DNA of 64,000 bases from Tanytarsus gracilentus (taxonomy: Eukaryota > Arthropoda > Insecta > Diptera > Chironomidae), in assembly GCA_038502055.1 (NCBI GenBank), contig JAXRKN010000039.1:2232001-2296000 (forward strand). Direction: 5' to 3'. Of the stretch, positions 12,101 through 24,224 are shown one piece after another (within the stretch, counting starts at the first letter, position 1; every line of letters starts with the position of its first letter). The position numbers and the translations under genes were made by a program. The notes beneath the pieces were generated by a model. It saw only the letters and a list, made by a program, of their open reading frames with translations. It was not told the origin of the DNA and did no database searches.

Positions 12101-14584
12101 TTTTTATTAACATACTCTCGTCTGTTCACACGATCCATTTATCATGGCCAAAAGTTTGAGATTAAATAATTCATTTTTATCGACAGTCGGCTGAATTTTG
12201 GCTTGATGAACGAAAATATTGCACCGATAATAATTTTCTGTTGTAAAATTAATTTTATTTGGTTCAACGACAACAGTGTCCTGTGGAAGCCATTCACTGA
12301 CTTCTTTTTCACTTCCAATCCATAAAATTGTTTGAAACACTCCGAAAAGACAGCCGCAATTTTCACATGAGTGTGTGCATGATGAAGGCTTTAAGTATAA
12401 ATAAGTTAGACTAAATTAAGCATAAAAATATAAATTAGTACTTTAACATTGAGGCACTGTAATTTTCCACAAAATTGTCCTCGAGAATCGAACGCTTGCG
12501 AGTAAACATAGTCCAACATGTTGAATCGATGATAAGCTAAAACTTTTCCATCCTTGAGATAATGAATATAAATTTCAGCGGGTAAATTTTGGACCTAAAA
12601 ATTAATATTATTACGTGGATTGAGGTGACACTAACTTTCTAAAAATACCTCTGTAATTGCGTCCATCAATAAATCGCGAATATTTGAATATTCTTTCAAA
12701 AAAGTTTCCGCAGCTAAATTTTTGAGTGTTTTGTCGATCCTTTTCAAGCACGTGTCCTAAAAAATATTTAAAGTTTAAATTAAAATTTAGGATTTTCTGA
12801 GATATTTAACTTACTAAAATCGATTGAACAAACTTGATGTGATTTTCATCCCATTTTGTTAGTTTTTTGAAGCTTCGATGGAAAATTTTCGACTTTAATC
12901 CTGAAATCATTTCCTTAAGATCGTCGAAGAGCATTAAAATACATTTTTCTTGATAGCTTAAATTGTCAAAATATTTCGCTTCGAAGATCAAGAAATTTTT
13001 GATATTTTCAGACTAAAAAAATTAATTAAAATTTTTAAATGTAATTTTTTCAAATCTCACCATTTCTCTTGCCAGCATTTTTAATAGATTATTTGCTTGA
13101 TTTTTCAATCTAGTATCGGGAAGTTTCAAACTCAGCGAAAGCAGCGGCCGAATTGAGGAATTAAAATGAACATACTTTAATTTTAATTTCGAAGTGTCTG
13201 CATATTCTTTTAAATCAAGATCAACTGAGTTCGTAAAACTATTTTCGCAACTCATTGAAATTTTTACACGACTAGAAGTTGCATTCAAGGCATCGCCGCT
13301 AACTAAAATCATATTGATGTGAAAAACTTCCTCATCCCAATAGTCAGCTTCATTCATCGGCATAATTATCTCTTCTTTTTTATTAATATTCATCGCAACG
13401 CCCTTTTCAATGTCCTCTGTTTCAATTGAGATCAAAAGTTTTCCATAAAATACATTTTTATTCACACCTTCGTAGAATGTTATGTAAGAAGGCCCGAAAG
13501 AGGGTTTGTTATCTATAATTAATTTAATTGTTAAAAATGTAAATAATTGAATTAAAAAAATTACATTTTCCATTTGTCTTCCAGCACATGTCGAGTAAGC
13601 TCAACTCATAACAACACTTGACATCCCACTGACAGTGCTCGCATGTAAGCAACTCAAATATTAACAACTGATTCAAGGATGGAAATTTCTCATGGAAAAT
13701 TATCTTCTCGTTCCATTGACAGTACGAAGCTGATTTAATTTGCTTTGTTCTTGTCTAAAATTAAAAATTTGATATTTTGAGAAAGAAAAATAATTTTAAT
13801 TAACTCACATGATAAGATCCAAAAATTACTCGCAAGATATAATCTTTTTTGAGGACAAATTTACCATGAAAAATGTTGATTACATAACGGACGCTAGATA
13901 CATTTGATGTGTCACTGAGATTAGGCAGTAATAAATGGCTATGAATGATAAATTTAATTAAAAAATAATTTTAAATAATTTCTCACTCTTCGATGGTGTC
14001 GTCATCGTATGAAAGGAGGACTGCAGGCGCTGGCGGTTCATCTGAAGAGATTATGGACAAGTCAACTTGCAAATATCCTGCGATTCCACTTTCACTTTCA
14101 GGATCAATTTTCTCAAGAACGCCCCACTTCTTTACGTACGTGTGGTCTAAAATTTATTAATGAGAAAAACTTGTAAAAATTCATTAAATTTCTTACATTT
14201 TTGCCTCCATATCATTGATAGATTAATGTTAAGTTCTCCTATGAGTGAACTTTTTCTTAAAAATGAATTTCCATGGAAAACAGCTAACCGAATATTTTTT
14301 CGCAGCAATTCTTCCAAGGACGTTCGAATCTCGAAAATAAAATACTGAAAATAGTTTAATACAAATATTTAATTTTAATAAAGTCATTTATTAATTACCT
14401 CATTAAAATATGGACATTCGGATGAAGGAAAAATTTTCGTTTTCTTCGTGTCATTATTGAATGTCACTGCCACAAAAGTGTCTTCATTGAGGACATTTAA
14501 ATTTTTGGCTTTGTAGACAGTCGTCGATACTAAAAAATCCTTTTGATGCTTATTAAAGCACTGATAGAGATCAATTTCCGACAT
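9179..14584 (-). CDS. Ferlin, multi-C2 tail-anchored membrane-fusion protein (misfire/otoferlin-like)
   Basis: Ferlins are tail-anchored multi-C2 proteins that drive Ca2+-dependent vesicle fusion. The Drosophila member misfire acts in sperm activation. I assemble 14 exons: 14584-14399, 14344-14197, 14146-13987, 13938-13809, 13754-13565, 13512-13061, 13012-12815, 12756-12649, 12594-12442, 12388-12116, 12065-10039, 9990-9576, 9522-9422 and 9368-9179. All phases close at 1576 aa. In order there is a divergent N-terminal C2, the FerI-type link, a second C2, the FerB block (GPSYITFYEG), FerA helices and the CGKLQ block. Middle and C-terminal C2 domains follow, with IYDRDTFKVDDLIG and IWDNDTFTPDDFLG loops. 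Then come the ferlin-specific PAGLGRESPHSLPNP, FQWFKNPWKSTKHIIW, one C-terminal transmembrane helix (about 21 residues) and a short luminal tail. The first C2 lacks the loop-3 aspartates. The length is shorter than vertebrate ferlins (about 2000 aa). Confidence 0.93.
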
Positions 14585-15440
14585 GTCAGAACAAAAAAAA
14601 ATTATCAATTAAATATTTTTAAGGTTGCTGCTATATTTTTTTTTCAAAATAAATTCAATGCTAACGAACTTCAAAAATTGGCTTGCATTAAAATCTGCGA
14701 ACAAATTACAACAAAGTAGGAAGCAACTGCTGACCTTTTTGACCTCATAAAGTCATCCTCATCTTATGCATGCACTGACCCATCTCTTAATCTCCAGTTT
14801 AAAAAAATAAATGCACACAAAAACATCTCACAAATTGCAAATTGGAACGACAGCATTGAGAATTCGAAAATTCACTTTAAAAAGAGTTTTTAAGGCGATG
14901 AATGGAGAAAAGAAAAGAACAAAATTAAGACTGAAAAGAGAGAGAGATGGGCTAAAGGAGGAAGAAAGAATGGATTAAAAGGCGAATAATAATGGATATG
15001 CTCGCGTCAGTGTACATAACATAAAAGCGCGAAAACCACGAAATTATTGTTGAAGAAAAAATTATGGTTTTGCGCTAAATGTGATTATGCTTTACGCCGA
15101 GGTTAAAAAGCAGGGATGAGAAACTTTACATGCATAAAAAATTGAGTTTAAATATTCTAAAAAATCCCTGAAAAATTTAATGAGAAGAAAAAATTGAAGC
15201 AAAAAAAATAATTTTGGCTCCACACAACAACAACAATAATAATAATTATTTTTACTGAATATCCACAACGACGAGTGGTTTTGTGTTTTACACAATTACT
15301 CGTGTGCTTTGTAATGAACATCAAAATATTTTTACTACACATTAAGTAATTAACTATTTTATCATAGAGCGCATCACGTTCTTTCATTTTCGTCTAAAAC
15401 TCGATCGCCATTAAATTTTAGTATGTAATTAGCTGTCAAG
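14585..15440. promoter_or_regulatory. Divergent intergenic region between ferlin and ABCH transporter
   Basis: These 856 bp separate two divergent start codons, so promoters for both genes should lie here. I see AT-rich sequence, a GAGA-rich stretch at about 14938-14950 and a CAA/TAA microsatellite at about 15225-15245. I see no confident TATA box or initiator, and no coding frame with conserved character. Confidence 0.5.
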
Positions 15441-17682
15441 ATGTGCAACAGCATTGAAGTTAAAAGTGCTTATAAAAGTTATGTGAAAGATGGAGATGAA
15501 AATTTTGTCCTCAAAGGACTCAACATGCATGTAAAATTCGGTCAGATTTATTCGCTAATCGGTGCCAGTGCCTGCGGAAAAACGACTTTATTGCAATGTA
15601 TTTTGGGAATGAAACCACTCAATGGTGGATCGATTGGTGTCTTGGGGCATTCCGTGACTATGAAGATTAACAAAATATCGCATAAAATTGGCTACATGCC
15701 ACAGAACAGCGAATTGACGCCAGAGTTAACGATAAAAGAAACTTTAGAATATTTTGGAAATGTTTTTCAAATGAATCGAGAAGTGTTAAAGTCTCGCTAT
15801 AAAATGATTCATGAACTCCTCGAGCTACCGCGTGGTGATCAAAAAGTTCAAGATCTTTCTGGCGGTCAAACGAGACGAGTGTCACTGGCAGTAGCAATTA
15901 TTCATGACCCACTAATTTTAATACTCGACGAGCCAACGGTTGGACTTGATGCAATTCTCCGCGAGAAAATTTGGAATTTTTTAATGTTTACAACTCAAAC
16001 GACGAAATTATCAGTTGTGATTACAACTCACTACATTTCGGAAGCAATGCAGTCCGATTGTGTCGGTCTAATGCGAGACGGTCGATTGCTCGCTGAAGAC
16101 ACTCCAAATAATATAAATTCAAGCTATGGCACATTAACTTTAGATGAAGCATTTTTAAAATTGTGTTTATCGGAGAGAAATGGGAATGGGAATGAGTTGC
16201 AGTTTGTGCCGCAGATTGATGATTTCGCGAGTGAAAAAGAAATTAGTGAGGTTAAAAAAGATGACTTTGAGGTGATTGGAAAGAGGAAATATTTCAGCAA
16301 TCGAACAATGTCAGCATTAATTAAAAAGGAATTCATAAGAATTAAAAGACAGCCATCGGAAATACTTTTCATGACGCTCTTTCCAATCGTTCAAGTTTTA
16401 CTTTTCGGATGCTGCATTGGAGGTAAAAATTAGTAAATTTTAATTAAGTACATTTAATAAAATAATTTACAAAACAAATTTTAGGATTTCCAATTGGCCT
16501 CAAATTAGGCGTCGTCAATCACGAAGTTCCAAACTTTTCACAATGCTCACTACACCTCCAAAACCAATCCTCTCACATTCAGTACGCCTCTTGCGATCTC
16601 CTCGCCGAAATCACCGACGATATTGCCATTAAAGTCTTTTACGACTCACATGATGACGCTTATCGCGATGCAAAGAGAAATAAAATTACTGGCTTTGTTG
16701 AAATATCACCTCACTTTACCGACATAATGTTGCAATCAAAGTTGGAGGAGAAGAAAGACAATCATCATTTGGGCAGATATGGAATTGACATTCATATGGA
16801 TCAGACGGATTTGCAAATCATGTCTTTTTTGCAATTTCGACTTTATAAGGCTTATGAGAGCTTTAATATGAAGCTGCTGAGGAGATGCGGTCTTAATGAG
16901 AATCTCGAGAATATTCCCATGAAATTTGAGAAGCCCATTTATGGATCATTTATGTCGGATTTTAAAAACTCTATGGCACCACCGACCATCATGCAGTGAG
17001 TATGGGAAAATAAATTATAAAATTTGCTAAAACAATATTTTTTCATAGAATTGCATTTTTCAATTCCGTTGCGTTCACAAGTTTCAGCGTCGCTCAGAAT
17101 CGTCGTGGTGGCTTTTGGAATCGAACTGTGCTCGCCGGTGTCACACCACTTGAAATTCTAGTCGTACAAATTTTAACAAGTTTTCTCGTAGTTTTTATAT
17201 CGGTATAGAAAAATCTTTATATTTTTTGCATCTCATTCATATTCTTCCTCTCATTCCAGGTGACCGAGACAGTCGTGCTCGCTTTCTATTTAATTGATAT
17301 CACGATCATTGGAAATGGCCTCACATTGATTATAATCTTATTCATGACGTGTGCGGCGGGCTCTTTTTGCGGCATTCTTTTATCAACCGTAAGCGATGAC
17401 ATCAAATTCGTTAGCATGTTTACGCTCACATTTGGGCAAATTATATCGGTTCTTTGTGGAGCCGTATGGCCACTTGAAGCTCAACACTGGTTCGTGAGAT
17501 ACTTTTCATATCTTCTGCCTGTCACGCTTCCGTCAATCTCGATGCGTGACGTGATGATTCGCGGCTATGAGCTTCTCGATAATTCCGTTGTCATAGGAAT
17601 TTCAGTGCTGCTCGTTTGGATCGCTGGCACGCTCTATTTTTCATTCGTTGTTATAAGAAAAAGAAAATTTTCTGAAATGTAG
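15441..17682 (+). CDS. ABC transporter, subfamily H (half-transporter)
   Basis: An ATP-binding-cassette half-transporter with the nucleotide-binding domain first and an ABC2-type membrane domain second, as in insect ABCH proteins (fly relatives snustorr, CG33970, CG11147). These have been linked to lipid export and barrier formation. Exons 15441-16422, 16485-16995, 17049-17202 and 17260-17682 close in phase at 689 aa. Visible motifs are Walker A GASACGKTT (residues about 37-45), the Q-loop in IGYMPQNSELT, signature LSGGQTRRVSLA, Walker B LILILDEPTVGLD and the H-loop in VVITTHYISEA. An extracellular region with several Cys follows, then about six membrane helices, ending in a basic tail (IRKRKF). 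The orthologue within ABCH is not resolved. The stop is only 73 bp before the DRC9 start. Confidence 0.93.
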
Positions 17683-17724
17683 TCATGAGCGATTGTTGTC
17701 ATGACATTGCTAAATTTATTTTTG

Positions 17725-17730
17725 AATAAA
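17725..17730 (+). promoter_or_regulatory. Polyadenylation signal between ABCH and DRC9
   Basis: An AATAAA hexamer lies 43 bp after the ABCH stop and about 25 bp before the DRC9 ATG. If used for ABCH, cleavage would fall at or just past the DRC9 start codon. The upstream gene's 3' UTR and the downstream gene's 5' UTR would then overlap almost completely. Confidence 0.6.
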
Positions 17731-17755
17731 ATATTTCCATACTAACAACAAAAAA

Positions 17756-19026
17756 ATGAGTTCATCTGATTCGGAAGAATCTCTAGACGCCGCAATTCCA
17801 CCATTGCAGCTCATACGCACGAGACGCTTGTCTTCGATAAAATCTGACTTGATAAAGTTCGAAGTTGAGTGTCTCAAGTTTGTTCTTCGTGAAACATGCG
17901 ATAAATTAGTGATTTGCAATGGCGGCGAAAAACGATCGATGGGACATCCATCAGACACTCGAATGCCGATGAAGATTCGTTATCGAGAGTCACGAGAGAA
18001 AATGTTTCATGAGGAGACACTCGAGCCCATAGCAGAAGCGATGGAAAAAATGATTTTCGTGAAGCTCGGCAATGACGTTAGTCGATTGAGAAAAATTCTC
18101 GATGACACTGTGGATGACTTGGAGCGAACGAATGACTTTAGAGGTTTGAAATTGCTCATCGACACCGAAATTCGTCTGGATGCCGAGGAAAAAGATTTAA
18201 TTGAACAAAATGCTAAAAGTGAAAGATTTTATAAGTTTTTGGAGAAAAAATTCGATGAAGATTCAAAAATGTACAAGAGTAAAGTGCAAGAGATTGATGA
18301 CCGCATTGCAGCCGTCGAGAGTGAATTGAACGTGAGAAAAATTAATTGCGAAAAAATTTCTAGATTTAATTTTTATTTTTAGGATTTGAGGGTTGAGAAT
18401 AAAATTAAAATGCAGCTCTTGAGTGACTGGGAAAAGACTCGATATGGACAAATAAAGTTCATAACTGAGAACAAAGAGAAGCAATTGGAGATCACGGCTG
18501 AAAATTTTAAAAAAGACTCTCATCGCGAATTAAGATTGAAATATGAGATTGAAAGTAATTTTTTTAAAAACTAAAAATTTTAATTAAAAAAAATCCATTT
18601 CAGCATATTTAGAAAATCGCACAGTCTATTTCGAAGACTTGAATCGCCAATGGATCGAGAAATACGAAACGGAAGTGAAGCAATTAGATGAGCAAATTAA
18701 TTCAACCAAAGACGTCATGATATCACTTAAAATTAAGTACGATGATATGGTCGATCAATTTAACATGCGTGAAATGGAAGTTCAAGAATATCTCGAGGAG
18801 AAAAAAATCAAAGAGGATGCAGCGAATGCAATAGAGCGAGAATATCAATCGACTGTTAAAATTCAGTCGTGGTGGAAGGGAATTATGGTGAGACGTGGTT
18901 TAGGTGAGTTGATAAGTTAATTATTTTATTTGCTAATTAAAATTAATCCCTCACTCAGGACCATATCGACGTAAGAAGGGTGTAAAGAAGGCCAAAAGAG
19001 TTCCCGCTGCCCCCAAGAAAAAATAA
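17756..19026 (+). CDS. Dynein regulatory complex subunit 9 (IQCG homologue)
   Basis: DRC9 is part of the nexin-dynein regulatory complex of motile axonemes and binds calmodulin through an IQ motif. Four exons (17756-18331, 18383-18554, 18604-18903, 18959-19026) close in phase at 371 aa. After a short Ser-rich N-terminus the protein is almost continuous coiled coil. Near the C-terminus is the IQ motif VKIQSWWKGIMVRRGLGPYR, followed by a Lys/Arg/Pro/Ala-rich tail (KKAKRVPAAPKKK). This layout is that of IQCG/DRC9, whose C-terminus is also an IQ motif plus a basic tail. In a dipteran, expression would be expected in testis and in chordotonal neurons. The last exon is only 68 nt. Confidence 0.88.
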
Positions 19027-20303
19027 AATAATTCATCAACGCAACCGTTCACCGACTCGTAGTCACAATACTTTGCATTTCAATGAGCGCAAAAAAATGT
19101 TTATATTTTTTTCTGCAAAAGAAGTCAATTAAAAATTGTATAAGTCACGATTAATCGTGATTGCACATTATCAAAACTGCATAAAAAAAATAAAGTGTCA
19201 AGCGTGTGGCATTTGCGAATAATGTATTTTTTCTTCTTTTCTTTTTTGAGCACATAATTCTTTCTAGTTGTCGTTTATCGTCTTCGAAGTTCATCATTCA
19301 TGTGAGGTAGAAGGGCTTTAGTTGTGGTGTTGGGTAATTGAGTGGTTACTTTGAGGTTATCTGAAGTGAGATTGGAATTTTTAGGTTAAATTCTTTGAGG
19401 TGAAATATAAAAATTATAAATGCTTTAAAATAAAAATCTCCACAACTGACAAACGATCCTTTACACGCGAAATGAATATGAAAAATTGAAATCTCCATAC
19501 AATCAACAACATATGTGTGCAAATATTATTTATCACACGCCAGCTACAAGTTACAAGATAAAGGAGGTGTGAAAAATTTCCATATTAATATTTAGTTAAA
19601 TGCAATGTGAGTGAGAGACTGCAAGAGAGCTTTGAGAGCGCCATGTGATTATTATCTGCGATCCGTTTGCAATGATCGCTTGAGGCAGCATCATGCCACA
19701 CTTTGACCGATATTCATTTAACGCTGCTGCCATTTAATATTTTTCATTCTTCTCTCTCTCACTCAGTTTACATGTTATCAATTGCGATTTTCATTGTGTG
19801 CATATTGAATGTACCTCACGGCAAAACTTTCATTTCAGACTTTTCAATAAACAACGCATTCAATTAAAGGTGAAAGAGTGATTGCATAGAGTGCAGCGAA
19901 AAAAACGAGGGAAAAAATTCTCAATAGATTAAAGTGATTTATCTTCATCATTGAGTAGTAAATAAAATATTTACTTTTTCTCTCACTCGCCAATGAAATT
20001 TTAGAGTCTTTTAATTTTTTTATACACTTTTACTCTCGTACTTTAGTCAGTCTTTCGATATAGCATCAAAAGAAGAAAAAAATATTTTGGTCTTAAAATA
20101 AATCAGTCGCGAGAGCGTAAACGAAATTTGATATTGAAAAAAGTTTGCGGCCTTTCTTCGAATATATTTGACAGTCTTTCGGTGAATCTCATCACCCCAA
20201 TCATAATTAACTTAAATTATTTTCACGTCATAATCCGATCGAGACATTTGACACCAACAAAAAAAATAATTATAAGTGAATATTGAATATTTTTTTATTT
20301 AAC
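19027..20303. other. Intergenic region, no gene seen
   Basis: About 1.3 kb of AT-rich DNA lies between the convergent ends of DRC9 and the acidic secreted-protein gene. I see no ORF with spliced continuity, no tRNA fold and no repeat shared with the rest of the window. Short CT/GA-rich and TG-rich patches occur. Confidence 0.5.
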
Positions 20304-21970
20304 TCAAGGAACAGACTCGATTTCTGCGGCTTCGTCATCGTCGATTTTCTCGGTTTTATAAAAAGGAATTTCCGGTGCTTTTTCAAGTGGTTCATGCTCA
20401 TCGAATTGCAGTTCCTTGAAGATTTCTTCGAGTTGAAAATTCTTCTCGACCTCATGCGGTGTGAGCAGTAGCTTGGGTTGATACTTTGAGATAATTTGAT
20501 CCATCGGAACTGAACCGTCGTTGTAGAGAATTGGATCGTTAAAATTATCATGATGAGATTTTCGATACTGCAGGTCTCGTTTCTTTTTAAGATCAAAGTC
20601 AAAAAATTTTCTAGGCACTTCGGCAGACTCATCGACGACTTTTTCAGATTTCTTCAAAATATTTTTTAGCGACGTCTGTAGATAGGGTTGAACATCAAAT
20701 TTAAATGGTTTTGGTTTTTCGTTGATTTGATCGAGAAAATTCGTAATAACCTGGGGTTGAGAAATAAGAAATTTAACTGCTTAATTTAAAAATTATAGCA
20801 GATTTTAAAAAGTGCTAGAAAATTAAAAATTAGCATTTTTTAACAATTAATTTCTCATTTCTCATCCCAAGTTCCCACCAAACGCTGTTCCGAGTCTAAT
20901 TTTGATGATAATGCATTCAAATCATTATCAAGTAGTTTTCCTTCATCGATGATCGGCTCTTGATGCTCTTCAAACTCATCACCTCCACCCATCTCTCTAA
21001 AATCATCGTCAATCTTCAGCATTCCATCAAACAGCTCATTTTCTTTCATTTTCACATTAGTTTTAGTCTCGGCTTCAAATTTTGGCGATTTACTTTCAAA
21101 TTTCTTCGCAAAATCATCAAAAATGCTTCGTTTACGAAATTCATTTGAACTAAACGGATTGCAAGTTGTTGAAGTCATCTCGTCATCCATATTTAAATTT
21201 ATCATGGAATTTTTAACGGAATCAATTATTTGTTGTGTCTTTCTCAGATCGGGTGGCCTATATCCAGCTTTTCCTGCTTCTTCGACAGTGTGATGACTGT
21301 CTGCCATGTACATGAGAATATTTTCTAATTTTGAAGCACTCGCATTTTCTTCTCGATCACTTAATGACTCTTTTGTAGGTTCAGTGTCCATTGAAAAGCT
21401 CATTTTTAAATCTTCTTCTTCGTCTGAATTTAAAATTGCAAGGTTATGGACTGGAATGAATTTAATTTTTTCACCTGATGTCTTAACAATTTTCTTGTTG
21501 GTTTCAAGGCAATTTATGACTTTTGTGAGATATTGATGAAAATTTTCGGCATCTTGATTTTTTGGCTTACTTTTTGGAATTTTAATTGAGCCCGAAATGC
21601 ATCGACGAACGTGAGGTGCGGATTCAGTTGAATTTTTTCCACGAATTAAATTTAAAATTTTTTGTTTCGCTGATTTAAAAAATCCCGGTTTTGTCGAAAT
21701 ATTTTCTTGACTTGAAGTTTTATTTCCAATCAAAAAGTTAGCTACAACTCCAAAGTATTCATCCGATGTGCCATTGCCGCACTTATTATTATTAGTATTG
21801 CGCTTAAACCATTCGTCAAGTTTATTTTTTAGACTCGTTAATTCATCAAGTAGCCTATCGAGTTCCATCGGCATGTCATCATTGTCTGATTCTGAATATG
21901 CGAAGCACATTCTGCTACTTAATAATACTGACACTAAAACAATGCAACTTAATAACTTGATGAAATCCAT
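20304..21970 (-). CDS. Unrecognised secreted acidic protein, 512 aa
   Basis: Two exons (21970-20879, 20750-20304) join in phase 0 across a 128-nt intron, giving 512 aa. The N-terminus is a clear signal peptide (MDFIKLLSCIVLVSVLLSSR then MCFAYS), so the product is probably secreted. The mature protein is strongly charged, Asp/Glu/Ser/Lys-rich and low in hydrophobic residues. A helical segment (LDRLLDELTSLKNKLDEWFK) follows the signal. There are two internal Cys before residue 200 and acidic clusters such as NSDEEEDLKMSF. Exon 2 encodes the block PKPFKFDVQPYLQTSLKNI and an acidic tail. Without the splice the first exon ends after LVGTWDEK, but the second exon's open frame runs from the acceptor in the same phase, which supports joining them. 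I recognise no domain. Secreted acidic proteins of this type can be matrix or cuticle components, but nothing here proves it. Confidence 0.75.
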
Positions 21971-22231
21971 GTCTTAAAATATTTTATTAAATTCATCAGA
22001 ATTTATGGTGACTGTGATGAATATTTAAGAAATTAAGTGGAATTTCCATTTAAAAATGTTGAAATATTAAAACGCTAATAATATTCGTATTAAAAAATTG
22101 AGTGGCTCACATTTAGATTTTAACCTTTTTAATAAAAAAATCTCAAATATCATCGAGATCATATTTCAATATTTAATGCAAGCCAAAAATTATACACTTT
22201 TCTCTAATATCTATAATTTCCTCAAAAAAAA

Positions 22232-23124
22232 AGATGGGTCTGAAACGGCGTTGCCTTTCCATAGCTCCGATAGATTAGTACCCTACTCGTTGCAATGGGC
22301 ATTAGTGGCACTCTTGTTAATCATGATGGACATTCCTCAAAAATCGTCAATGTCAATCGATTCCGATGCAATGACGAGTTCAACGACATACATGAAGCCA
22401 CAGTTCTAAAAAATGGACATTAGTGGCACTCCTGGCCGGCCATGATGGAATTCTAAAAATCGTCAGTGTAATCGATTACCGATGCAATGACGAGTTCAAG
22501 AATACATGAAGCATAGTTTGAAAAATGGAGATTAGTGGCACCCTGGCCGGATGATGGAATTCCTCAAAAATCGTCAGTTCCATTCGATTACTGGTAAATT
22601 ACGAGTTAACGACATAAGAAGCTAGTTCTAAAAAATGGACATTAGTGGCACTCCTGGCCGGCATGATGGACATTCCTCAAAATCATCAGTGTCAATCGAT
22701 TCCCGATGTAATGACGAGTTCAACGACATAATGGCCATAGTCTGAAAAATGGTCTTAGTGGCCTCCTGGCCGGCTGGGATTCCTTAAAATGCGTCCCGTT
22801 CCTGGAAATTGGTAGATAGAGTATAAGGAAAATTGTATGACTGCCTAGGGTCCTTGGAGGCTATAAAACTATACGAACTAGAACATGCTCGCCACCGCGT
22901 TCTTGGTTGGGCTAGCGGAGAGAAGAAGAAGAAAGAAGAAGAGAAAGGGAAAGAATAAGTGCTTAAATGGCCTCTCCCGTAGGTCAACCATTTAATCTGT
23001 TTTGGTTTGTGGGTTTGTGGCTTCATTTGGTTATGTTTTGGCATTGCACAATGTAATGTCTTGGCACTAGGGGCCAAAAACTGGTTTTGGAGAAATCCAA
23101 AATTAATATATAGCGGAGCTATAA
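22232..23124 (+). repeat. Interspersed repeat element, copy 1, with tandem core
   Basis: This 893-bp element shares its head (AGATGGGTCTG.AAACGGCGTTGCC), core and tail with the copy at 31569. The core is a tandem array of about five degenerate units. The landmark ATTAGTGGCA recurs at about 22301, 22419, 22531 and 22641, and a diverged copy lies near 22753. Spacing is therefore 110-118 bp. Most units contain CCTGGCCGG and an ATCGAT (ClaI) site. The tail ends with a short hairpin, TATAGC-GGA-GCTATA, at about 23109-23123. The head contains the related TAGCTCCG motif in opposite orientation. There is no coding capacity. Single-base deletions are frequent, so this copy looks older than copy 2. Confidence 0.85.
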
Positions 23125-24224
23125 TATACACACAAGTTTGGTATGCAAAAAAACAACATCACATACGTCAATCACCGGGATCACATAAAAAACAGATGTA
23201 ATTTATTGAATGAATCAGAAAGAATATTTTTTTTCCCTTAATAATGCTCCAATTTACATTTTCTCGCATAAAACAGTGAGGGATAAAAAACTGTAAATCT
23301 TTGAGTTATTTTAAAAAATAAATTTTAAATCAAATCACAGACTTTCCTGTAAAATTCAAAAATTTATATGTGGACGAGAAATATTCATAAAAAGTCAATA
23401 TGAAATGCCTGGCAATTTTTTCTTCTCTTCCTCTCCATCACGCTTTTATCTCCAGGAAAAAAATGCTCTAAAAGAAAAAATCGAAATTCTTTTTTACAGT
23501 CGCACAAGACAAATATAATCTCGCGATGCCGAAAAAAAATCAATGATTATTATGGCCAATCATTATGAAAATTGATTTTACCCGCAATAAGAAAAAAATA
23601 TATTTCGTGGCTCAATTTGTCGATAGCATCGCGCGGTGGATGTTTCTTCGTCATGTACCTAGTAATCGATATTTTTCTCTCTTTCCATGCATCCAAAAAA
23701 ATATGATTGAATTCCAATGAAATGAACTTTTCTCTATATAAAGTGTACACAAAAGATATTATCATGAATGACTTTACATTTTTTATTCCTAGGGCATTTT
23801 TAGTGATTTTAAAAATTTTATAAATTTTCTAAATAAATTTCTAATTAACAATTAAAAATTTATTAATAATTTTTTACCCTCTTAAGAAATCCTCAAAGTC
23901 AATTCTAACTTAAATTAACAACATATTTTTTTTCAATCGATGGAAAAACTTTCAATTAGACTCCAATTCACGTTACAGATGATGAAGAAACGAGGAGATT
24001 TTTTTCATTATCGCCCATCAACAATAATAATTGAATTAAAATAATTTTCATTTTACAACATACTAATTTACAATTGTATTTATGATGCACAATTTCATTC
24101 ATGCGGTATTTAGTTAGCTCACTCACTCTCTCTAGACATAAACACATGGTGGAATGAGAAAATGAGAATGAGTTGCTCACTTTAACTCGCACATTGAGGT
24201 TTAATATCTCGAGAAAAAGTTTAT

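Noticed and set aside
14315..14335. Another GTTCGAATC B-box-like match
   Set aside because: It lies in a ferlin coding exon and has no accompanying tRNA fold.
22290..22800. Regularly spaced repeats considered as a CRISPR-like array
   Set aside because: The whole 110-120 bp unit is repeated with no unique spacers, the setting is an insect nuclear genome, and no cas genes are present.
22098..23131. Open frames overlapping repeat copy 1 (one on each strand)
   Set aside because: They run across tandem repeat units whose indels differ between units and between the two copies, so no frame is preserved.
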